This document shows, piece by piece, positions 1 to 8,862 of a DNA stretch of 64,000 nucleotides; positions within the stretch are counted from its first letter, which is position 1, and the number at the start of each line of letters is the position of its first letter. The position numbers were made by a program, and so were the translations under genes. The DNA lies in contig NZ_CP152342.1 in assembly GCF_045291395.1 (NCBI RefSeq), positions 2,480,001 to 2,544,000 of the forward strand, written 5' to 3'. The notes beneath the pieces were generated by a model, which saw only the letters and a list, made by a program, of their open reading frames with translations, was not told where the DNA came from and made no database searches. This DNA is from MR-S7 sp000400995. Its GTDB lineage: Bacteria > Pseudomonadota > Gammaproteobacteria > Burkholderiales > Burkholderiaceae_C.

Positions 1-947
1 GCGATCGGCCCCACGACGATGGCGCGCGAAAGCTGCGCCACGATGCCGCTGGGGCGCCCGTGCGCGTCCAGCGCCTGGCCGGGCGAGTAACGCTCCACGT
101 CCAGGTCGTGCGGACGCACGTAGGCGAAGGCGCGCGTGCCGTCGGCATGGCCCGCCTCGGGGCTGTCGAGCTGCATGCCGTCGTCGAGGTGGATGCGCCC
201 GTCGCTCGCGCGGCCCTTGAACAGGTTCACGTCGCCCAGGAAGCCATAGACGAAGGGGCTGGCCGGGTTGTCCCACACCTGCTGGGGCGTGCCCTGCTGC
301 TCGATCTTGCCCTGGTTGATGACGACCACGCGGTCGGCCACTTCCAGCGCTTCTTCCTGGTCGTGCGTCACGAAGATGCTGGTCACGTGCAGCTCGTCGT
401 GCAGGCGGCGCAGCCAGCGGCGCAGTTCCTTGCGCACCTTGGCGTCCAGCGCGCCGAAGGGCTCGTCCAGCAGCAGCACCTTGGGCTCCACGGCCAGCGC
501 GCGCGCCAGGGCGATGCGCTGGCGCTGCCCGCCCGAGAGCTGCGAGGGGTAGCGGTCGGCGATCCAGTCGAGCTGCACCAGCTGGAGCAGGCTCATCACC
601 TTTTCCTTGATCTTCGCCTCGCTGGGCCGCTCGCCGCGCGGCTTCATGCGCAGGCCGAAAGCCACGTTGTCGAACACCGTCATGTGGCGGAACAGCGCGT
701 AGTGCTGGAACACGAAGCCCACGCCGCGCTCGCGCACGTGCACGTCGGTCGTGTCTTCGCCGCTGAAGTGGATGCTGCCCACGTCGGGCGTTTCCAGCCC
801 GGCGATGATGCGCAGCAGCGTGGTCTTGCCGCAGCCCGAGGGGCCGAGCAGCGCGATGAGTTCGCCCGAAGCGATGTCCAGGCTCACGTCGCGCAGCGCC
901 TGGAAGTCGCCGAACTGCTTGCTGACGTTGCGGATTTCGATGCTCAT
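1..947 (-). CDS. cysA: Sulfate/thiosulfate ABC importer ATP-binding subunit CysA (partial, runs off left edge)
   Basis: ATPase of the sulfate/thiosulfate importer; it powers the CysT/CysW permease from the cytoplasmic side. About 315 residues are visible and the stop lies outside the window. In order I see Walker A GPSGCGKTT near residues 35-43, the ABC signature LSGGQRQR, Walker B with VLLLDEPFGALD, the switch histidine in VTHDQEEA, and then the beginning of the regulatory TOBE-like tail. The ATG at 947 gives MSIEIRNVSK, the usual CysA N-terminus. It starts 13 bases after the cysW stop and is the last visible gene of the sbp-cysT-cysW-cysA operon. Identity is firm from motifs plus operon context; sulfate versus thiosulfate preference cannot be read from the sequence. 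Confidence 0.96.
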   Translation of the reverse strand, partial: MSIEIRNVSKQFGDFQALRDVSLDIASGELIALLGPSGCGKTTLLRIIAGLETPDVGSIHFSGEDTTDVHVRERGVGFVFQHYALFRHMTVFDNVAFGLRMKPRGERPSEAKIKEKVMSLLQLVQLDWIADRYPSQLSGGQRQRIALARALAVEPKVLLLDEPFGALDAKVRKELRRWLRRLHDELHVTSIFVTHDQEEALEVADRVVVINQGKIEQQGTPQQVWDNPASPFVYGFLGDVNLFKGRASDGRIHLDDGMQLDSPEAGHADGTRAFAYVRPHDLDVERYSPGQALDAHGRPSGIVAQLSRAIVVGPI

Positions 948-960
948 GGTGTGCTTTCTT

Positions 961-1851
961 TCAGGGCCGGGGCCGCTCGGGCGGCAGCTCGGCGGCGGCC
1001 TTCATCTCTTGCTCGCTCTTCCACTCGGCCACCGACTTGATGACCAGCGTGACCAGCGCCAGCAGCGCCAGCAGCGAGGCAGCGGCGAACGCGGCGACCG
1101 ACTGGTATTCGTTGTAGAGGATCTCCACATGCAGCGGGATCGTGTTGGTCTGTCCGCGGATGTGGCCCGAGACGACCGACACCGCGCCGAACTCGCCCAT
1201 GGCGCGCGCGTTGCAGAGGATCACGCCGTACAGCAGGCCCCACTTGATGTTGGGCAGCGTCACGTGCCAGAAGGTCTGCCAGCCGCTCGCGCCGAGCACG
1301 ATGGCGGCCTGCTCCTCGTCATTGCCCTGCGCTTGCATCAACGGGATCAGTTCGCGCGCGATGAACGGGAAGGTGACGAACACCGTCGCGAGCACGATGC
1401 CGGGCACGGCGAAGATGATCTTGATGTCGTGCTCCGCGAGCCATGGGCCGAACCAGCCGTGCGCGCCGAACACCAGCACGTACATCAGGCCCGCGACCAC
1501 GGGCGAGATGGAGAACGGCAGGTCGATCAGCGTCGTCAAAAACGCCTTGCCCTTGAACTCGTACTTGGCGATGCACCACGCCGCCGCCACGCCGAAGACG
1601 AGGTTCAGCGGCACGGCGATCACGGCGGTGAGCAGCGTGAGCTGGATGGCCGACCAGGCATCGGGCTCTTTCAGGCCCGCCAGGTAGGCGTCCACGCCCT
1701 TGCGCAGCGCCTCGGTGAACACCGCCGCGAGCGGCAGCACGAGGAACAGCAGCAGGAAGACCATGGCGACGCCGATCAGCGTCCACTTGACCCAGGGCGC
1801 CTCGGTGGTGCCCGCCTTGGCGCGGCGGATGGTGTGCGTTGCCGTGCTCAT
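961..1851 (-). CDS. cysW: Sulfate ABC importer permease CysW
   Basis: Inner-membrane permease half of the sulfate importer, 296 residues, with about six hydrophobic segments. The binding-protein-dependent permease signature (EAA loop) is seen around EEQAAIVLGASGWQTFWHV, which docks onto CysA. The open frame extends far upstream, but the ATG at 1851 (MSTATHTIRR) is chosen because it overlaps the cysT stop by four bases (ATGA), the arrangement expected for translational coupling. The C-terminal tail is charged and cytoplasmic. Length and sequence are typical of the family, and the neighbours cysT and cysA confirm the assignment. Confidence 0.95.
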   Translation of the reverse strand: MSTATHTIRRAKAGTTEAPWVKWTLIGVAMVFLLLFLVLPLAAVFTEALRKGVDAYLAGLKEPDAWSAIQLTLLTAVIAVPLNLVFGVAAAWCIAKYEFKGKAFLTTLIDLPFSISPVVAGLMYVLVFGAHGWFGPWLAEHDIKIIFAVPGIVLATVFVTFPFIARELIPLMQAQGNDEEQAAIVLGASGWQTFWHVTLPNIKWGLLYGVILCNARAMGEFGAVSVVSGHIRGQTNTIPLHVEILYNEYQSVAAFAAASLLALLALVTLVIKSVAEWKSEQEMKAAAELPPERPRP

Positions 1852-2714
1852 ACCGGCGCCCCCGCGTGGCGGCGCTGCCAGGCCTGCAGCGCGTTGATGA
1901 CCAGCAGCATGACGAAGGAGATGACCAGCATCACCACGGCCACCGCCGTGGCGCCCGCGTAGTCGTACTGCTCCAGCTTGCCGATGATGATGAGCGGCGT
2001 GATTTCCGAGACCATGGGCATGTTGCCTGCGATGAAAATGACCGAGCCGTATTCGCCCACGGCGCGCGCGAAGGCCATGGCGAAGCCCGTGAGCAGCGCG
2101 GGCGTGATGGCCGGCAGGATCACGTGGCGGAAGATCTGCCAGCGCGTGGCGCCCAGGCTCGTCGCGGCCTCTTCCAGCTCCTTCTCGCTGTCTTCCAACA
2201 CCGGCTGCACCGTGCGCACCACGAACGGCAGGCCGATGAAGATCAGCGCGATCACGATGCCGTTGGGGTTGAACGCGAGCTGGATGCCCAGCGGCTCCAG
2301 GTACTGCCCGATCCAGCCGTTGCCCGCCAGCAGCGCAGTGAGCGAGATGCCCGCCACGGCCGTGGGCAGCGCGAAGGGCAGATCGACCAGCGCATCGACG
2401 ATCTTCTTGCCGGGGAACTGGTAGCGCACCAGCACCCACGCGATCAGCAGGCCGAAGACGAGGTTCACGCACGCCGCGATGAACGAGGCGCCGAACGTGA
2501 GCCGGTACGAGGCCAGCACGCGCGGCGCGGCCACGGCGTCCCAGAACTGGGGCCAGGTCATCGTGAACGTCTTGAACAGCAGCGCCGTCAGGGGGATGAG
2601 CACGATGATGCTCAGGTAGAACAGCGTGTAGCCCAGCGTCAGGCCGAAGCCGGGCAGCACGCGCTTGCGCGCGCGCTTGGGAGGCTGGGCGGCGCCCAGC
2701 GCTAGCGTGGTCAT
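1848..2714 (-). CDS. cysT: Sulfate ABC importer permease CysT (CysU)
   Basis: The other permease half of the sulfate importer, 288 residues. After a basic N-terminus it has about six membrane segments and an EAA loop (ELEEAATSLGATRWQIFRHV) for contact with CysA. The ATG at 2714 lies seven bases after the sbp stop, and its own stop overlaps the cysW start by four bases, so sbp-cysT-cysW-cysA reads as one transcript. Nothing is missing relative to the usual family length (about 275-290). Confidence 0.95.
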   Translation of the reverse strand: MTTLALGAAQPPKRARKRVLPGFGLTLGYTLFYLSIIVLIPLTALLFKTFTMTWPQFWDAVAAPRVLASYRLTFGASFIAACVNLVFGLLIAWVLVRYQFPGKKIVDALVDLPFALPTAVAGISLTALLAGNGWIGQYLEPLGIQLAFNPNGIVIALIFIGLPFVVRTVQPVLEDSEKELEEAATSLGATRWQIFRHVILPAITPALLTGFAMAFARAVGEYGSVIFIAGNMPMVSEITPLIIIGKLEQYDYAGATAVAVVMLVISFVMLLVINALQAWQRRHAGAPV

Positions 2715-2721
2715 GGCGGAG

Positions 2722-3729
2722 TTACTTGCCGGGCGTGTAGAGCTTGTCGAACTGGCCGCCGTCGTTGAAGTGCACCTTCTGCGCCTCGGTCAAGCTGCCG
2801 AAGTACTTGGCCACGGTGAACTGCTGGATGGGCTTGAAGAGGTCGGCATGTTTTTTAAGCACCGCTTCGGAGCGCGGACGGATGGCGTGCTTGGCGGCGA
2901 TTTCCTGCGCCTCGTCGGAGTAGAGGTAGTCGAGGTACGCCTTGGCGAGTTCGCCCGTGCCCTTCTTGGCCACGGTGCGCTCCACGACGGCCACGGGGTT
3001 CTCGGCCGTGACGCTCACCGACGGATAGACCGCATCGACCTTGCCCTTGCCGAACTCGCGCTCGACCGACACCACTTCCGACTCGAACGTGATCAGCACG
3101 TCGCCGATGTTGCGCTGCAGGAAGGTGGCCGTCGCGTCGCGCCCGCCCTTGGCGAGCACGGGCACGTTCTTGTAGAGCTTGCCGACGAACTCGGCCGCCT
3201 GCGCGTCGGTGCCGCCCTTCTCGCGCACCGAGCCCCAGGCGCCCAGGTAGGCGTAGCGGCCGTTGCCGCCGGTCTTGGGGTTGACCACGACGACCTTCAC
3301 GTCGGGGCGCACCAGGTCGTCCCAGTCCTTGATGTTCTTGGGGTTGCCGTGGCGCACCAGGAACAGCATGGTGGAGGTGGTGGGCGATGCGTCGTGCGGG
3401 AACTTCTTGGCCCAGTCCTTGGCGACCACGCCGTTGTCGGCGAGGAACTGCACGTCGGTCGTGGTGTTGAACGTGACCACGTCGGCCGCCAAGCCGTCGT
3501 TCACGGCACGCGCCTGGGCGCTGGAGCCGCCGTGGGCCTGGTCGACCTTCACGTCGACACCCTTGGTCTTCTTGTAATGGGCGACGAAGGCGGCGTTGTA
3601 GTCCTTGTAGAACTCGCGCGCCACGTCGTAGGACACGTTGAGCAGCCCGTTGGCCTGTGCCGATGCGAGCCCGCTGGCGGCCAGCGCCAGGGAAGCGATG
3701 AGGGTCTTGAGCTTGGAGGTCGAAGTCAT
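2722..3729 (-). CDS. sbp: Periplasmic sulfate-binding protein
   Basis: Periplasmic solute-binding component that captures sulfate and delivers it to CysT/CysW. The 335-residue product begins with a Sec signal peptide (basic MTSTSKLKT, a hydrophobic stretch, cleavage after ASA/AQA near residue 24). The mature part opens with LLNVSYDVAREFY and contains the SxGGS-type loop HGGSSAQARAV and NPKTGGNGRYAY, both characteristic of Sbp/CysP proteins and involved in oxyanion binding. The open frame continues upstream, but the ATG at 3729 is the only one giving a signal peptide. It is the first gene of the transporter operon proper; the upstream region holds an AT-rich CysB-like site. Sbp is more likely than CysP, but the two cannot be separated with certainty by eye. 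Confidence 0.9.
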   Translation of the reverse strand: MTSTSKLKTLIASLALAASGLASAQANGLLNVSYDVAREFYKDYNAAFVAHYKKTKGVDVKVDQAHGGSSAQARAVNDGLAADVVTFNTTTDVQFLADNGVVAKDWAKKFPHDASPTTSTMLFLVRHGNPKNIKDWDDLVRPDVKVVVVNPKTGGNGRYAYLGAWGSVREKGGTDAQAAEFVGKLYKNVPVLAKGGRDATATFLQRNIGDVLITFESEVVSVEREFGKGKVDAVYPSVSVTAENPVAVVERTVAKKGTGELAKAYLDYLYSDEAQEIAAKHAIRPRSEAVLKKHADLFKPIQQFTVAKYFGSLTEAQKVHFNDGGQFDKLYTPGK

Positions 3730-3786
3730 GTTGTGCGTCGCCGGTTGCTGTGAATGGAGGCATTGTCCCGACGATCGCTTAAAACT

Positions 3787-3830
3787 CAAAAGAATATATT
3801 TTTGTAAATTAATCGCCTTTTGGAATAAAG
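3787..3830 (-). promoter_or_regulatory. AT-rich candidate CysB-type site upstream of sbp
   Basis: A markedly AT-rich stretch in otherwise G+C-rich DNA, containing AAAGAATATATTTTTGTAA and, next to it, a GGAATAAAG element. The same GAATATAT...TTGT core recurs upstream of the hydrolase gene (4584-4613), and a shorter version upstream of metQ (7863-7886), all heads of sulfur-related transcripts. CysB is the known LysR-type activator of sulfate-uptake genes in proteobacteria and binds AT-rich sites, so this is an inferred site, not a proven one. Confidence 0.45.
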
Positions 3831-3840
3831 AAGGCATCTG

Positions 3841-3887
3841 AAGCCAAAATGGCCTCCAGCGCTTGTCCATCAAGCGCAAGCAGCTAC
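3841..3887. repeat. Dispersed palindromic repeat, copy 1
   Basis: Copy of the window-wide element. It has a perfect 7-bp stem GCGCTTG/CAAGCGC around the loop TCCAT, preceded by GGCCTCCA and followed by AAGCAGCTA. It lies just beyond the stop of the hydrolase gene (3908) and upstream of the sbp promoter. In this orientation the TCCA side is on the left. Confidence 0.85.
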
Positions 3888-3907
3888 GGTTAAGAGAGCA
3901 AAACCGC

Positions 3908-4549
3908 TCAGGCCAGCGCCAGCCGGGGCGCTTTGGCCCGCGCACCTGCGACGGGTGCGGGCTCCGCATCGCCCAGCAGCGAGTGCAGCAGCGCCCAGCC
4001 CAGCGGCCATTCGCCGTGGCCCGACTCCACGTTGATGTGGCCCGCCTGCTGCAGGCGCACGAATTCGCTGCCCCACGCCCGGGCGTAGGCACCCGCCAGG
4101 CGGATCGGGCAGAACGGGTCGTTGCCGCTGGCCACGAGCACGCTGCGGTAGGGCAGCCGCGCATAGGGCACGGGGGCGAAGTCGCTGAGCACCGCACGGC
4201 GCTCCGGGTCGGCGGGCGCCACCAGCAATGCACCGCGGATGCGCGCCGCCGCCTGGGCACCCAGGTGCGTGGTGGCGATGCAGCCGAGGCTGTGCGCGGC
4301 GATCACCACCGGGTGTGGTGCGGCGAGCACGGTGGCCTCCAGCGTGGCCACCCAGGCTGCGCGCGAGGGCGACTCCCAGTCGTCCTGCACCACGCGCACC
4401 GCACCGGGCAGACGCTGGGCCCAGAGGCTTTGCCAGTGGCCCGGCCCCGAGTCGCGCCAGCCCGGCACGATGACGACGGAGCACCGCGCGCCGTCACCGC
4501 CGGTGTCCGTGCTGTCCTGGGCTGCCGCCACGCCATCGCTTGCTTGCAT
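3908..4549 (-). CDS. RBBP9/YdeN-type alpha/beta serine hydrolase
   Basis: Small cytosolic alpha/beta hydrolase of 213 residues. The family signature is visible: VVIVPGWRDSGPGHWQ near residues 25-40, the nucleophile elbow HSLGC with Ser near residue 87, the acid in SGNDPF, and the base in GHINVESGHGEWP. All three catalytic positions are therefore present. The natural substrate of such RBBP9/YdeN proteins is generally unknown. The gene sits directly upstream of sbp on the same strand, and its 5' region carries the same AT-rich motif as sbp, suggesting co-regulation with sulfate uptake; a role in releasing sulfur from an ester or thioester would be speculation. No signal peptide is present. Confidence 0.85.
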   Translation of the reverse strand: MQASDGVAAAQDSTDTGGDGARCSVVIVPGWRDSGPGHWQSLWAQRLPGAVRVVQDDWESPSRAAWVATLEATVLAAPHPVVIAAHSLGCIATTHLGAQAAARIRGALLVAPADPERRAVLSDFAPVPYARLPYRSVLVASGNDPFCPIRLAGAYARAWGSEFVRLQQAGHINVESGHGEWPLGWALLHSLLGDAEPAPVAGARAKAPRLALA

Positions 4550-4583
4550 GATGGGCGGATTGTGCGAGCCCGCCCTTCAAACC

Positions 4584-4613
4584 CAAACGAATATATCGTT
4601 GTGAATTTATAGG
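4584..4613 (-). promoter_or_regulatory. AT-rich candidate CysB-type site upstream of the hydrolase gene
   Basis: Contains AAACGAATATATCGTTGTGA followed by ATTTATAGG. The core GAATATAT..TTGT.AA matches the sbp upstream site at 3787 nearly base for base, while flanking DNA differs, which argues for a shared regulator rather than shared ancestry of the whole region. Confidence 0.45.
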
Positions 4614-4621
4614 CAAATGAT

Positions 4622-5548
4622 CTATGTAGAGGTAGCGCTGCTGCACAGCTTGGCATGGCGCGGCACGGCCTCGCCCAGGTAGTCCAGGAAGCTGCGCACC
4701 GCCGGCGACAGCCCCCGCCGCGAGGCGAACACCGCGTGCACGATGCCCCTCGGCTGCGACCACTCGGGCAGTAGCTGCACCAGCCGGCCAGCTTCCAGCT
4801 CCGCCTGGCACATGTAGTCGGGCAGCCAGCACAGGCCCGTACCGGCCAGGGCGGCGAAGCGCAGGGTGAGCAGGTCGTCGGCCACGTAGCGCGGGGTGAA
4901 GTGCACCGTTTCCTCGCGCCCGCCGGGGCCGATCAGGCACAGGCTGGTGCGCCCATCGGTGGCGGACATGGCCATGGTGTCCATGCGCGCCAGGTCATCC
5001 AGCGTGGCGGGCGTGCCCTGGCGCGCGAGCTGCGCCGGGCTGGCCACCAGCAGCTGGCGCCCCTCGTCCAGCCGTTTGACCACCATGCTGCCGCTCTCGT
5101 CCAGGGTGAGGCGCACGCGCAAGGCCACGTCCACGCCCTCCTCCACCACGTTGACCACGCGGTTGGTGACCTGCATCTCCAGGCGCACCAGCGGGTGGCG
5201 CGCCAGGAAGGCCGGCATCAGCTCGCCCAGCACCTCCTGCGCCAGCGTCACCGGGCAGGTCACGCGCACCGTGCCGCGCGGTTCCGAATGCACCTGGGCC
5301 ACCGTGTCCTCCGCGGCCTGGGCCGATTCGCGCATGGACAGGCAGTGGCACAGGTAGGCCTCGCCCACTTCCGTGAGCGACAGCGTGCGCGTGGTGCGCT
5401 GCAGCAGGCGCACGCCCAGGCGCGCCTCCAGTTCGGCCACGCGGCGCGACAGGCGCGACTTGGGAATGCCCAGCGCCCGCCCGGCCGCGGCGAAGCCGCC
5501 GCGCTCGGCCACCTCGGCGAAATACAGCATGTCGTTCAGGTCTTGCAT
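4622..5548 (-). CDS. LysR-family transcriptional regulator, divergent from azoR
   Basis: A 308-residue LysR-type regulator. Residues 1-60 form the winged helix-turn-helix (FAEVAERGGFAAAGRALGIP, then SRLSRRVAELEARLGVRLL), followed by a linker helix and a two-lobed effector domain beginning near residue 90. It is transcribed away from the azoreductase gene at 5670 with 121 bases between them, the classic LysR arrangement, so azoR is the most likely target along with autoregulation. A palindrome sits six bases upstream of its start. The inducer is unknown; quinones or aromatic electrophiles are plausible by analogy with azoR/mdaB regulators. Confidence 0.92.
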   Translation of the reverse strand: MQDLNDMLYFAEVAERGGFAAAGRALGIPKSRLSRRVAELEARLGVRLLQRTTRTLSLTEVGEAYLCHCLSMRESAQAAEDTVAQVHSEPRGTVRVTCPVTLAQEVLGELMPAFLARHPLVRLEMQVTNRVVNVVEEGVDVALRVRLTLDESGSMVVKRLDEGRQLLVASPAQLARQGTPATLDDLARMDTMAMSATDGRTSLCLIGPGGREETVHFTPRYVADDLLTLRFAALAGTGLCWLPDYMCQAELEAGRLVQLLPEWSQPRGIVHAVFASRRGLSPAVRSFLDYLGEAVPRHAKLCSSATST

Positions 5549-5553
5549 GGTAT

Positions 5554-5567
5554 TGAATTGAAATTCA
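5554..5567. promoter_or_regulatory. Palindromic LysR-type operator candidate between LysR gene and azoR
   Basis: TGAATTGAAATTCA is an inverted repeat (TGAATT/AATTCA) only six bases upstream of the LysR ATG, in the shared divergent region. The position suggests autorepression combined with control of azoR. Confidence 0.45.
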
Positions 5568-5669
5568 GGACAATCTATCGCAATATTGCCGGCTTATCAA
5601 ACATTCGCACCAAAATCACAATAGCTCCATCGCCCCACCCTCGGGGCCCCATTCCTACCGGAGCTTTCC

Positions 5670-6320
5670 ATGCAACTGCTGCACATCGATTCCGCCGTGA
5701 CCGGCGAACAGTCCGTCTCCCGCCTGCTCACGGCGCAGATCGTCCAGGCCTGGAAGGCCGCCCACCCTGGCACCCAGGTGGATTACCTGGACCTGGCCGA
5801 GAACGCCCCCGCCCACTTCACCATGGACGCCATGGCCCCGCGCACCGGCCAGACCGAGGGACTCACCGAGGCCCAGCAGCGCGAGAACGCCGTGTCCGAG
5901 CGCCTGGTGCGCCAGTTCCTCGCGGCCGACGTGGTGGTGATCGGCGCGCCGTTCTACAACTTCGCCATTCCCACGCAGCTCAAGGCCTGGATCGACCGCC
6001 TCGCCCAGCCCGGCCGCACCTTCCGCTACACGGCCGACGGCCCCGAAGGCCTCGCCAAGGGCAAGACGGTGATCATCGCCTCCAGCCGGGGCGGCGTGTA
6101 TTCCACCAGCGACGCCGGCCGCGCCATGGACCACCAGGAAAGCTACCTGCGCACGGTGCTGGGCTTCTTCGGCGTGACCGACGTGCGCATCGTGCGCGCC
6201 GAGGGCGTGGGCATGGGACCCGACGCCAAGGCCCAGGCGCTGGCCGCCGCCACCCAGGCCATCCAGGCCGAAGTGCAGGCCCGCGCCGCCAACCAGGCGC
6301 GCATCGCACAGGCCGCCTGA
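5670..6320 (+). CDS. azoR: FMN-dependent NADH:quinone/azo oxidoreductase AzoR
   Basis: Cytosolic flavodoxin-fold enzyme, 216 residues, that reduces quinones and azo bonds with NAD(P)H through FMN. Family marks are the N-terminal phosphate-binding strand MQLLHIDSAVTGEQSVSRLL, the FMN-contacting GAPFYNFAIPTQLKAWIDR (about residues 92-110), and IIASSRGGVY near residue 135. The ATG at 5670 has GGAG eight bases upstream. A strong bidirectional-looking hairpin closes the gene at 6336. It is likely controlled by the divergent LysR gene. Length agrees with the family (about 200-210). Confidence 0.93.
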   Translation: MQLLHIDSAVTGEQSVSRLLTAQIVQAWKAAHPGTQVDYLDLAENAPAHFTMDAMAPRTGQTEGLTEAQQRENAVSERLVRQFLAADVVVIGAPFYNFAIPTQLKAWIDRLAQPGRTFRYTADGPEGLAKGKTVIIASSRGGVYSTSDAGRAMDHQESYLRTVLGFFGVTDVRIVRAEGVGMGPDAKAQALAAATQAIQAEVQARAANQARIAQAA

Positions 6321-6335
6321 GCGAGCGCCCCATGC

Positions 6336-6376
6336 AGAAAACCCGGCCATGCCTGTGCGGCATAGCCGGGTTTTCT
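6336..6376. terminator. Intrinsic terminator between convergent azoR and FMN reductase genes
   Basis: Perfect 12-bp inverted repeat AGAAAACCCGGC / GCCGGGTTTTCT around an inner ATGCC/GGCAT stem with loop TGTGC. The A-run on one side and T-run on the other make it able to stop transcription in both directions, fitting its place between convergent genes. Confidence 0.9.
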
Positions 6377-6382
6377 TATATG

Positions 6383-6427
6383 AAAAGCGCCTCTAGCGCT
6401 TATCCATCAAGCGCTGGCAGCTATCAG
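6383..6427. repeat. Dispersed palindromic repeat, copy 2
   Basis: GCCTCTA, then AGCGCTTATCCATCAAGCGCT, then GGCAGCTATC in one run. It lies between the terminator at 6336-6376 and the stop of the FMN reductase gene at 6429, in the same orientation as copy 1. Confidence 0.88.
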
Positions 6428-6428
6428 T

Positions 6429-6977
6429 TCAGGAGTGACGCTTGACCCAGGCCACGTACTTGTCCACCCAGCCCTGCAGGAAGGCACGGCTGGCTTCGCC
6501 GACATTGCCGTCGGCGTCGAACAGGCCGTGCTTGGCGTGGACGAAGGCCTCGGGCTGGCCCAGCGTGGGCATGTCCAGGTAGGCCAGCACGTTGCGCAGA
6601 TGCTGCTGCGCCAGCGCGGTGCCGATGGCACCGATGGACGTGCCCACCACCCCGGCGGGCTTGCCCGCCCAGCAGCTCTGGCCGTAGGGGCGCGAGCCGT
6701 GGTCCAGCGCGTTCTTGAGCACGCCCGGAATGGAGCGGTTGTACTCCGGCGTGACGAACAGCACGCCCTGCGCGGCCGCGATCTCGCCCTTCAGGCGGCG
6801 CACCGCTTCGGCCTGGTTGCCATCGTCGTCCTGGTTGTACAGCGGCAGATCGTCGATGCGCACCTGTTGGAACTCGAAATCCTGCGGTGCCAGGCGCGCC
6901 AGCGCCGTGGCCAGCTTGCGGTTGAACGAATCCTTGCGGAGGCTGCCGACGACGACGGCGATGCGGTACGTGCTCAT
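6429..6977 (-). CDS. NAD(P)H-dependent FMN reductase (ChrR/YieF-like)
   Basis: Flavodoxin-fold NAD(P)H:FMN reductase, 182 residues, of the family that includes ChrR/YieF quinone-chromate reductases and SsuE-like FMN reductases. Seen are the phosphate loop GSLRKDSFNRKLA (residues 11-23), the flavin-binding TPEYNRSIPGVLKNALD (about 80-95) and the GTSIGAIGTALAQ segment. It converges on azoR, separated by a terminator and a repeat. Because it is placed among sulfate and methionine uptake genes, supplying FMNH2 for desulfonation is possible, but no monooxygenase is present here to support that. ATG at 6977. Confidence 0.88.
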   Translation of the reverse strand: MSTYRIAVVVGSLRKDSFNRKLATALARLAPQDFEFQQVRIDDLPLYNQDDDGNQAEAVRRLKGEIAAAQGVLFVTPEYNRSIPGVLKNALDHGSRPYGQSCWAGKPAGVVGTSIGAIGTALAQQHLRNVLAYLDMPTLGQPEAFVHAKHGLFDADGNVGEASRAFLQGWVDKYVAWVKRHS

Positions 6978-7008
6978 GAAAACCCTTTCAAAGGAGAGGA
7001 GGGAAAAA

Positions 7009-7806
<798 letters not shown>

Positions 7807-7862
7807 AAAAAATACCTTTCGATGGAGAGATGACGCGCATCCTAGGTGCTCCCGTACAGCGC

Positions 7863-7886
7863 AAAAACGAATAAATTTTCATTTCC
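7863..7886 (-). promoter_or_regulatory. AT-rich upstream element of metQ resembling the sbp and hydrolase sites
   Basis: AAAAACGAATAAATTTTCAT shares AAACGAATA.AT with the sites at 4584 and 3787. It probably includes the metQ promoter or a sulfur-status regulator site. The match is shorter than between the other two. Confidence 0.35.
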
Positions 7887-7908
7887 ACACAACCCATGCA
7901 TATAAGCA

Positions 7909-8862
7909 TCACTCCGACCAGTCGATGCCCTTCCACTGGGCGGCTTCGCCGAGGATGGCGGCATCGGCCTGCCGGATAGTGCCCGGCACCGCGTCGAGCC
8001 CGAGATTGACCAGCTTTTCCTGCACCCGCGGCGACTGCAGCGCCTTCTGCAATGCCTCGTGGAGCGTGTGGACCACCCCGTCGGGCGTGGCCGCAGGCGC
8101 GACCAGCGCATACCAGGGCTGCACCTTGAAGCCCGGGTAGCCGCTCTCAGCCACCGTGGGCACGCGCTCCCAGCCACGCAGGCGCTTCTCGCCCGTGGTG
8201 GCCAAAGCGACGAGCGCGCCCGAGTCCACGTGCTGCCGCGCTATCAGGGGGCTCACGAATGCCACGGGCACACGCCCCGCCAGCAGGTCCGGCACGAATT
8301 CGCCCGTGCCCTTGTACGGCACGTGGGTCATCTTCACCTGGGCCTGCTGGTTGAACAGCACACCGCCCAGATGGGGGGAAGTGCCTTTGCCGCCGGAGGG
8401 GAACGGGAAGGCCTCCGGCCGCGCCTTGGCAGCCTGCGCGAGTTCGGCAATGGAGCGGATGCCGGCAGATGGGTGCGCCACCGCTACGACGGGTCCCTGG
8501 GCCACCAGGCCGATGGCCCGGAAATCCGACAGCCTGTAGGGCAGGTTGTCGAAGATGACGGTGTTGATCGCCAGCGCGCTCCCGGGTAGCGCGATCGTGT
8601 ACCCGTCGGACGGAGCGCGTGCCGCGGCCGCCGTGCCGATGTTCCCGGCGGCGCCTGCCTTGTTCTCGATGACCACCGGAACCTTCAGTTCCTTCGACAG
8701 CTCGGCGGACAGCGTGCGCGCAATCACGTCGTTGGGCCCGCCCGGCGGGTAGGGAACGATGAGCGTGATCGGCTTGCTGGGGTATTGGACCTCCTTGGCC
8801 AGCAGGTCCGAGCCGGCGGTCGCCGCCAGCAGCGCAGAGAGGACCAGGGCACGCTTATGCAT
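7909..8862 (-). CDS. Bug/TctC-family periplasmic binding protein
   Basis: Tripartite-tricarboxylate-type (Bug) solute-binding protein of 317 residues. Signal peptide residues 1-22, then KEVQYPSKPITLIVPYPPGG, the standard mature N-terminus of this family, and VVIENKAGAAGNIG with the conserved Asn-Lys-(Ala/Pro)-Gly-Ala-Ala-Gly loop that contacts carboxylate ligands. The ATG at 8862 overlaps the end of the MBL-fold gene by eight bases, so the two are co-translated. No TctA/TctB membrane genes are nearby, as usual for orphan Bug genes in Comamonadaceae. The ligand is unknown; a product or substrate of the MBL hydrolase is a reasonable guess. Confidence 0.9.
   Translation of the reverse strand: MHKRALVLSALLAATAGSDLLAKEVQYPSKPITLIVPYPPGGPNDVIARTLSAELSKELKVPVVIENKAGAAGNIGTAAAARAPSDGYTIALPGSALAINTVIFDNLPYRLSDFRAIGLVAQGPVVAVAHPSAGIRSIAELAQAAKARPEAFPFPSGGKGTSPHLGGVLFNQQAQVKMTHVPYKGTGEFVPDLLAGRVPVAFVSPLIARQHVDSGALVALATTGEKRLRGWERVPTVAESGYPGFKVQPWYALVAPAATPDGVVHTLHEALQKALQSPRVQEKLVNLGLDAVPGTIRQADAAILGEAAQWKGIDWSE

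Noticed and set aside
60..1962. Long plus-strand frames over cysA and cysW
   Set aside because: They are rich in Arg, Ala, His and Gln without recognisable motifs, the usual antisense shadows of G+C-rich genes.
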